Source: Hyphomicrobiales bacterium (GTDB lineage Bacteria; Pseudomonadota; Alphaproteobacteria; Rhizobiales; Rhizobiaceae). Taken from it: DNA of 64,000 nucleotides. Each line of letters opens with the position of its first letter. Position 1 is the first letter of the stretch. Location of the stretch: positions 1 through 64,000 of the forward strand of contig UCGV01000036.1 of NCBI GenBank assembly GCA_900471925.1. Reading direction: 5' to 3'. The position numbers and the translations under genes are program-made. The notes beneath the pieces were generated by a model. It did no database searches. It saw nothing but the letters and a program-made list of their open reading frames with translations, and was not told the DNA's origin. Of the stretch, positions 61,062-64,000 are shown in pieces.

Positions 61062-62591
61062 GTGTCAACGTCAATCTCCTCCGTATCGTCGCCGCGATCG
61101 GCCGGTTTCCTAGCAAAGGTGCTGACGATTTTTTCGATGGCTGTCGCGATGATCGCGATCGACTCGGTTAGCGCCGAGGCGGAAGCTGCAAATCCGAAAT
61201 ATGCCGGTATCGTCGTCGATGCCCGCACCGGAAATGTCCTCTACAGCGAGAATGCCGATCGCCTTCAGTATCCGGCATCGCTGACCAAGATGATGACGCT
61301 CTATATGACCTTCGAGGCTCTCGAGCAGGGTCGCATTCGCCTCGATACTCCCGTCCCGTTTTCTGCCCATGCCGCAGCCCAGGCCCCGACCAAGCTCGGC
61401 GTTCGCGCCGGCAGCACGATCACCGTCGAACAGGGTATCCTCGGTCTTGTCACGCTGTCCGCCAATGATGCCGCGACGGCACTCGGCGAAATGCTCGGCG
61501 GCTCGGAAGATCGCTTTGCCCAGATGATGACCGCCAAGGCGCATGCGCTCGGCATGACGCGCACCACCTATCGCAATGCCAACGGCCTGCCGAACACCGC
61601 GCAGATGACGACGGCCCGCGATCAGGCTCGCCTCGGCATCGCCCTTCGTCAGCATTTCCCGCAATATTACGGTTACTTCAACACGCGCGCCTTCAAGTTC
61701 GGCAATCGCGTGATCCGCAGCCATAACCGCCTCGTCGGCTCGGTTCGTGGGGTTGATGGTATCAAGACCGGTTATACCCGCGCTGCCGGCTTCAATCTGG
61801 TCAGTTCTCTGCAGGTCGATGGCAAGTCGATCGTCGGCGTGGTGCTCGGCGGTGCTTCCACCCCTGCCCGCGACTCGCAGATGCGCAAGCTGCTCGATGC
61901 CTATCTGCCCAAGGCTTCCGCCAACGGCGGTGCGCTGGTCGCTCAGTCGAAGCAGATGCCCGAAATGATCGAGACCCCTGCTCCGGTCTCTCCGGCCAAG
62001 GTTGCCCAGGTCGCTGAAAAGAAGACGATTACCGCAGATCAGCCGCCGGTCACCGCAGCCGCTGCCGATGTCGGCCTGCCGCGCAAGGCGCCGCTTCCCG
62101 ATACCCGCTATCAGACGGCGAGCACCGAAGTGGCCTTTGCTGAAACCGCCGCCCCCAAGTCGAACAACCCGCTGTTGGCGCAGCCGATGCCGTCTCCGAC
62201 CAAGGTGAAGACGGTTGCGATCAAGCAGCAGGAACAGGCCTACACGCCACCGGAACAGGGCGACACGTCCGTCGATGCGTTGACCACCGCCTCCACCAAG
62301 CCGGCTCCCGCAAAGGAAGTTGCTGCCAAGGAAATGCCGCAGCCGTCGGGCTGGGTTGTTCAGATCGGGGTGTCCTCGAGCCGTGAATCGGCGATGGATC
62401 TTCTGGCTAGCGCCAAGGCTAAGGGCGGCAAGGCCCTGAATTCCGCGAAGCCCTTCGCTGTCGCCTATGCCAATGACGGCGACCAGATTTATCGCGCTCG
62501 CTTTGGTGGTTTCGATGACCAGCGTGATGCGGTCAATGCCTGCAAGGCCCTCAAAAAGGCCGGCGTCAAGTGCTGGGCGGCTGCCCAATGA
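61062..62591 (+). CDS. D-alanyl-D-alanine carboxypeptidase with C-terminal SPOR domain
   Basis: A 509-residue periplasmic penicillin-binding protein. A signal segment at about 13-42 is followed by all three active-site motifs: S73-L-T-K76 (PASLTKMM), S133-A-N135 (LSANDAA) and K235-T-G237 (VDGIKTGYT). A 170-residue Pro/Ala/Lys linker precedes a SPOR-like domain (about 430-509, WVVQIGVSSSRESAMDLLASAKAKGG) that targets septal glycan. It removes terminal D-alanine, probably at division sites. The GTG at 61062 gives a normal signal peptide; an ATG at 60933 is a longer option. It contrasts with the altered homologue at 7.6 kb. Confidence 0.9.
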   Translation: MSTSISSVSSPRSAGFLAKVLTIFSMAVAMIAIDSVSAEAEAANPKYAGIVVDARTGNVLYSENADRLQYPASLTKMMTLYMTFEALEQGRIRLDTPVPFSAHAAAQAPTKLGVRAGSTITVEQGILGLVTLSANDAATALGEMLGGSEDRFAQMMTAKAHALGMTRTTYRNANGLPNTAQMTTARDQARLGIALRQHFPQYYGYFNTRAFKFGNRVIRSHNRLVGSVRGVDGIKTGYTRAAGFNLVSSLQVDGKSIVGVVLGGASTPARDSQMRKLLDAYLPKASANGGALVAQSKQMPEMIETPAPVSPAKVAQVAEKKTITADQPPVTAAAADVGLPRKAPLPDTRYQTASTEVAFAETAAPKSNNPLLAQPMPSPTKVKTVAIKQQEQAYTPPEQGDTSVDALTTASTKPAPAKEVAAKEMPQPSGWVVQIGVSSSRESAMDLLASAKAKGGKALNSAKPFAVAYANDGDQIYRARFGGFDDQRDAVNACKALKKAGVKCWAAAQ

Positions 62592-62698
62592 TGTCTCCGG
62601 CGCTGCCTATCATTGAATTGGCGGTGGCGCCGTCTCCCGGCTGCGGTGTTCGCGCAGCCGGTCGTCGATCCTAGTTTGTATTGCGTACGGGGAAGATG

Positions 62699-62974
62699 AT
62701 GTCGATCAACGAGAATGTTCCAAATGCGCCCGAGGGGCGCCGGGCGGTGAACAAGGGCCGTTCCGGCCTGCATCCCCTCCATGAAGCCGCATTGCGCCTT
62801 GCCGAACTCGGTCTGCAGCGCCCGAAGCAGAAATCGCCGAAGACGCGTGACCTCATCAATCTGCTTCTCTGCCACGGCGCTCGCGCCTGGCGCTATTCGC
62901 AGCCGGAAGCGCATATTCACCTGCACATCACATCACCGGATGGCAGCTCACCAGTCGTGATGCGCTTGCGCTGA
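62699..62974 (+). CDS. hypothetical protein, 91 residues
   Basis: A small basic protein reading SINENVPNAPEGRRAVN then GLHPLHEAALRLAELGLQRPKQK and a C-terminal WRYSQPEAHIHLHITSPDGS segment with alternating His. No family recognised. GGGG lies 6 nt before the second of two adjacent ATG codons. It follows the SPOR-carboxypeptidase on the same strand and could share a transcript. Possibly a nucleic-acid or metal-binding accessory; function unknown. Confidence 0.65.
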   Translation: MSINENVPNAPEGRRAVNKGRSGLHPLHEAALRLAELGLQRPKQKSPKTRDLINLLLCHGARAWRYSQPEAHIHLHITSPDGSSPVVMRLR

Positions 62975-62989
62975 GCTGAATCGAGAAAA

Positions 62990-63427
62990 TCAGAGCAATC
63001 CGAGTTCTGAAAGCTCGCGGCGAAGATCCGCGGGCATTTCCGCAACGCCTGCGCCGAGACTGTCTATATCGCGCGGCACATCTTCAGGCGGATAATAGCG
63101 CCAGCCCTGGAAGGCTCGCTTCGGCTGAACCGCAGTCTCGATCACTTCGGGACCGAGAACGAGATGGCAGCGGCCGATCCCTTCTCCGTCCGTGAAGGTC
63201 TGGACGTCGAGAATCTTCTGGCGGGCCTGCACCTGCCCCTTGATCACCCAATAGAGCGAGCCGCCGTCGAGCAGTTCTTCCACGCGCTTCGGTACCATGC
63301 GGGTCGTATGGACCGAGTGTGGTTCCAGTCCTGCGGCCATGGCGCGCAAAGAGCGCTCGGCCACCCATTCGCGCAGGTCTTCGATCGAGTCGCAGCCGAC
63401 GCAGAGCTTGATGAGATTGAGTGCCAT
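62990..63427 (-). CDS. DUF1489 family protein
   Basis: A 145-residue protein of the DUF1489 type, common and uncharacterised in alphaproteobacteria. Core: NLIKLCVGCDSIEDLREWV, HTTRMVPKRVEELLDGGSLYWVIKG and GEGIGRCHLVLGPEVI. The conserved CVGC pair near the N-terminus could bind metal. I used the ATG at 63427 where homology begins, since the upstream extension looks non-coding. It is transcribed in line with the serine dehydratase gene 5' of it. Confidence 0.85.
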   Translation of the reverse strand: MALNLIKLCVGCDSIEDLREWVAERSLRAMAAGLEPHSVHTTRMVPKRVEELLDGGSLYWVIKGQVQARQKILDVQTFTDGEGIGRCHLVLGPEVIETAVQPKRAFQGWRYYPPEDVPRDIDSLGAGVAEMPADLRRELSELGLL

Positions 63428-63488
63428 GCTGCCGTTGAAATCCTTTTGTCCGGCAGCGTCAAGCATCAAGCTTTCGCGATCCACAAAC

Positions 63489-64000
63489 TCAGCATTCGAC
63501 GACGTTGACGGCGAGGCCGCCCGTCGAGGTCTCCTTGTACTTCTCGCTCATGTCATGGCCGGTCTGGCGCATGGTCTCGATGCAGGCATCGAGCGGCACG
63601 AAATGTTGCCCGTCGCCTTTCACCGCCAGCGAGGCGGCAGTGACGGCCTTCACTGCGCCCAGAGCGTTGCGCTCGATGCAGGGGACCTGCACAAGGCCGG
63701 CGACGGGATCGCAGGTCATGCCGAGATGATGTTCGAGCGCGATTTCCGCAGCATTCTCGATCTGCGCGGGTGTGGCGCCCATGACGGCTGCGAGGCCGGC
63801 GGCAGCCATGGCGGCGGCCGAGCCGACCTCGCCCTGACAGCCGACTTCCGCGCCTGATATAGAGGCATTGTGCTTGATGATGCCGCCGACGGCTGCTGCG
63901 GTCAGCAGATAGTCGTGGATGCCCTTCTGGTCCCAGTCCTCGTGGAAATGCTCATAGTAGCGGAGCGTTGCTGGAATGACGCCGGCAGCGCCATTGGTCG
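63489..64000 (-). CDS. sdaA: L-serine ammonia-lyase (dehydratase), partial
   Basis: The C-terminal 170 residues of an iron-sulfur L-serine dehydratase converting serine to pyruvate and ammonia; the start lies beyond the right edge of the window. The alpha-domain landmarks include NGAAGVIPATL, HNASISGAEVGCQGEVGSAAAMAA, MTCDPVAGLVQVPCIERNA and the C-terminal TSTGGLAVNVVEC, with cysteines that ligate the [4Fe-4S] cluster. All three expected cluster-region cysteines in this part are present. The 3' end lies 60 bp before DUF1489. Confidence 0.93.
   Translation of the reverse strand, partial: TNGAAGVIPATLRYYEHFHEDWDQKGIHDYLLTAAAVGGIIKHNASISGAEVGCQGEVGSAAAMAAAGLAAVMGATPAQIENAAEIALEHHLGMTCDPVAGLVQVPCIERNALGAVKAVTAASLAVKGDGQHFVPLDACIETMRQTGHDMSEKYKETSTGGLAVNVVEC

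Noticed and set aside
1..64000. CRISPR arrays, prophage, insertion sequences, rRNA operon
   Set aside because: No regular spaced repeats, transposase motifs, phage structural genes or rRNA were found on reading both strands.

Overview
The window is a chromosomal segment of a Rhizobiaceae alphaproteobacterium, most likely Rhizobium or a close relative. The basis is high G+C, rhizobial-type flagellins, gene sets typical of the family (trpD-trpC-moaC-moeA, folE-hisI, secG with tpiA and pyrG nearby, FecR with a CHASE2 cyclase, DUF2336/DUF1489/DUF2161 proteins), CtrA-like boxes and frequent GTG/TTG starts. I see no rRNA, CRISPR array, insertion sequence, transposase or prophage. Species cannot be settled from the sequence alone.

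Layout. 0-10 kb: a DUF2161 nuclease-like gene, TerC, then a long leftward block rlpA, DacA-like, tmk, holB, metG, TatD and an MBL hydrolase, interrupted by a rightward TauE/SafE exporter. 10-18 kb: a looser region with two orphan flagellins facing each other around tRNA-Ser(UGA), an FAD oxidoreductase and an EamA transporter; several hundred bases look non-coding, and two very small ORFs have strong ribosome-binding sites. 18-24 kb: ppiD-trpD-trpC-moaC-moeA on the plus strand. 24-34 kb: MarR-MFS, a methyltransferase, a Tat-exported hydrolase, a DbpA-type DEAD helicase, FecR-CHASE2 cyclase, and two divergent citrate-synthase paralogues, one with an N-terminal helix-turn-helix. 34-43 kb: tpiA, secG and pyrG leftward, parE, a phytase-family esterase and an AI-2E transporter rightward. 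43-56 kb: small enzymes and hypotheticals, a nitroreductase/flavin reductase pair, thrS, yidD, an IscU-like protein, folE-hisI, patatin, CBS and rhomboid genes. 56-64 kb: a candidate small RNA, PAS and tandem-PilZ proteins, prolyl aminopeptidase, a BTLCP protease, a membrane protein with a SPOR-domain D,D-carboxypeptidase behind a consensus CtrA box, DUF1489, and the C-terminal part of L-serine dehydratase running off the right edge.

Common themes are cell-envelope and division functions (RlpA, two DacA-type proteins of very different motif integrity, SPOR, PpiD, SecG, YidD) and translation/replication housekeeping (MetG, ThrS, HolB, ParE). The best candidate for an undescribed system is the divergent citrate-synthase pair at 31.8-34.1 kb. 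An HTH-fused, active-site-altered citrate synthase faces a more conventional paralogue across 85 bp containing palindromic TTGACGTCAA-type elements. This suggests a metabolite-sensing, DNA-binding citrate-synthase regulator. Other candidates are a roughly 110-nt orphan sRNA near 56.4 kb, a 561-residue flagellin with a duplicated central module, and two TTAA-N7-TTAA boxes.
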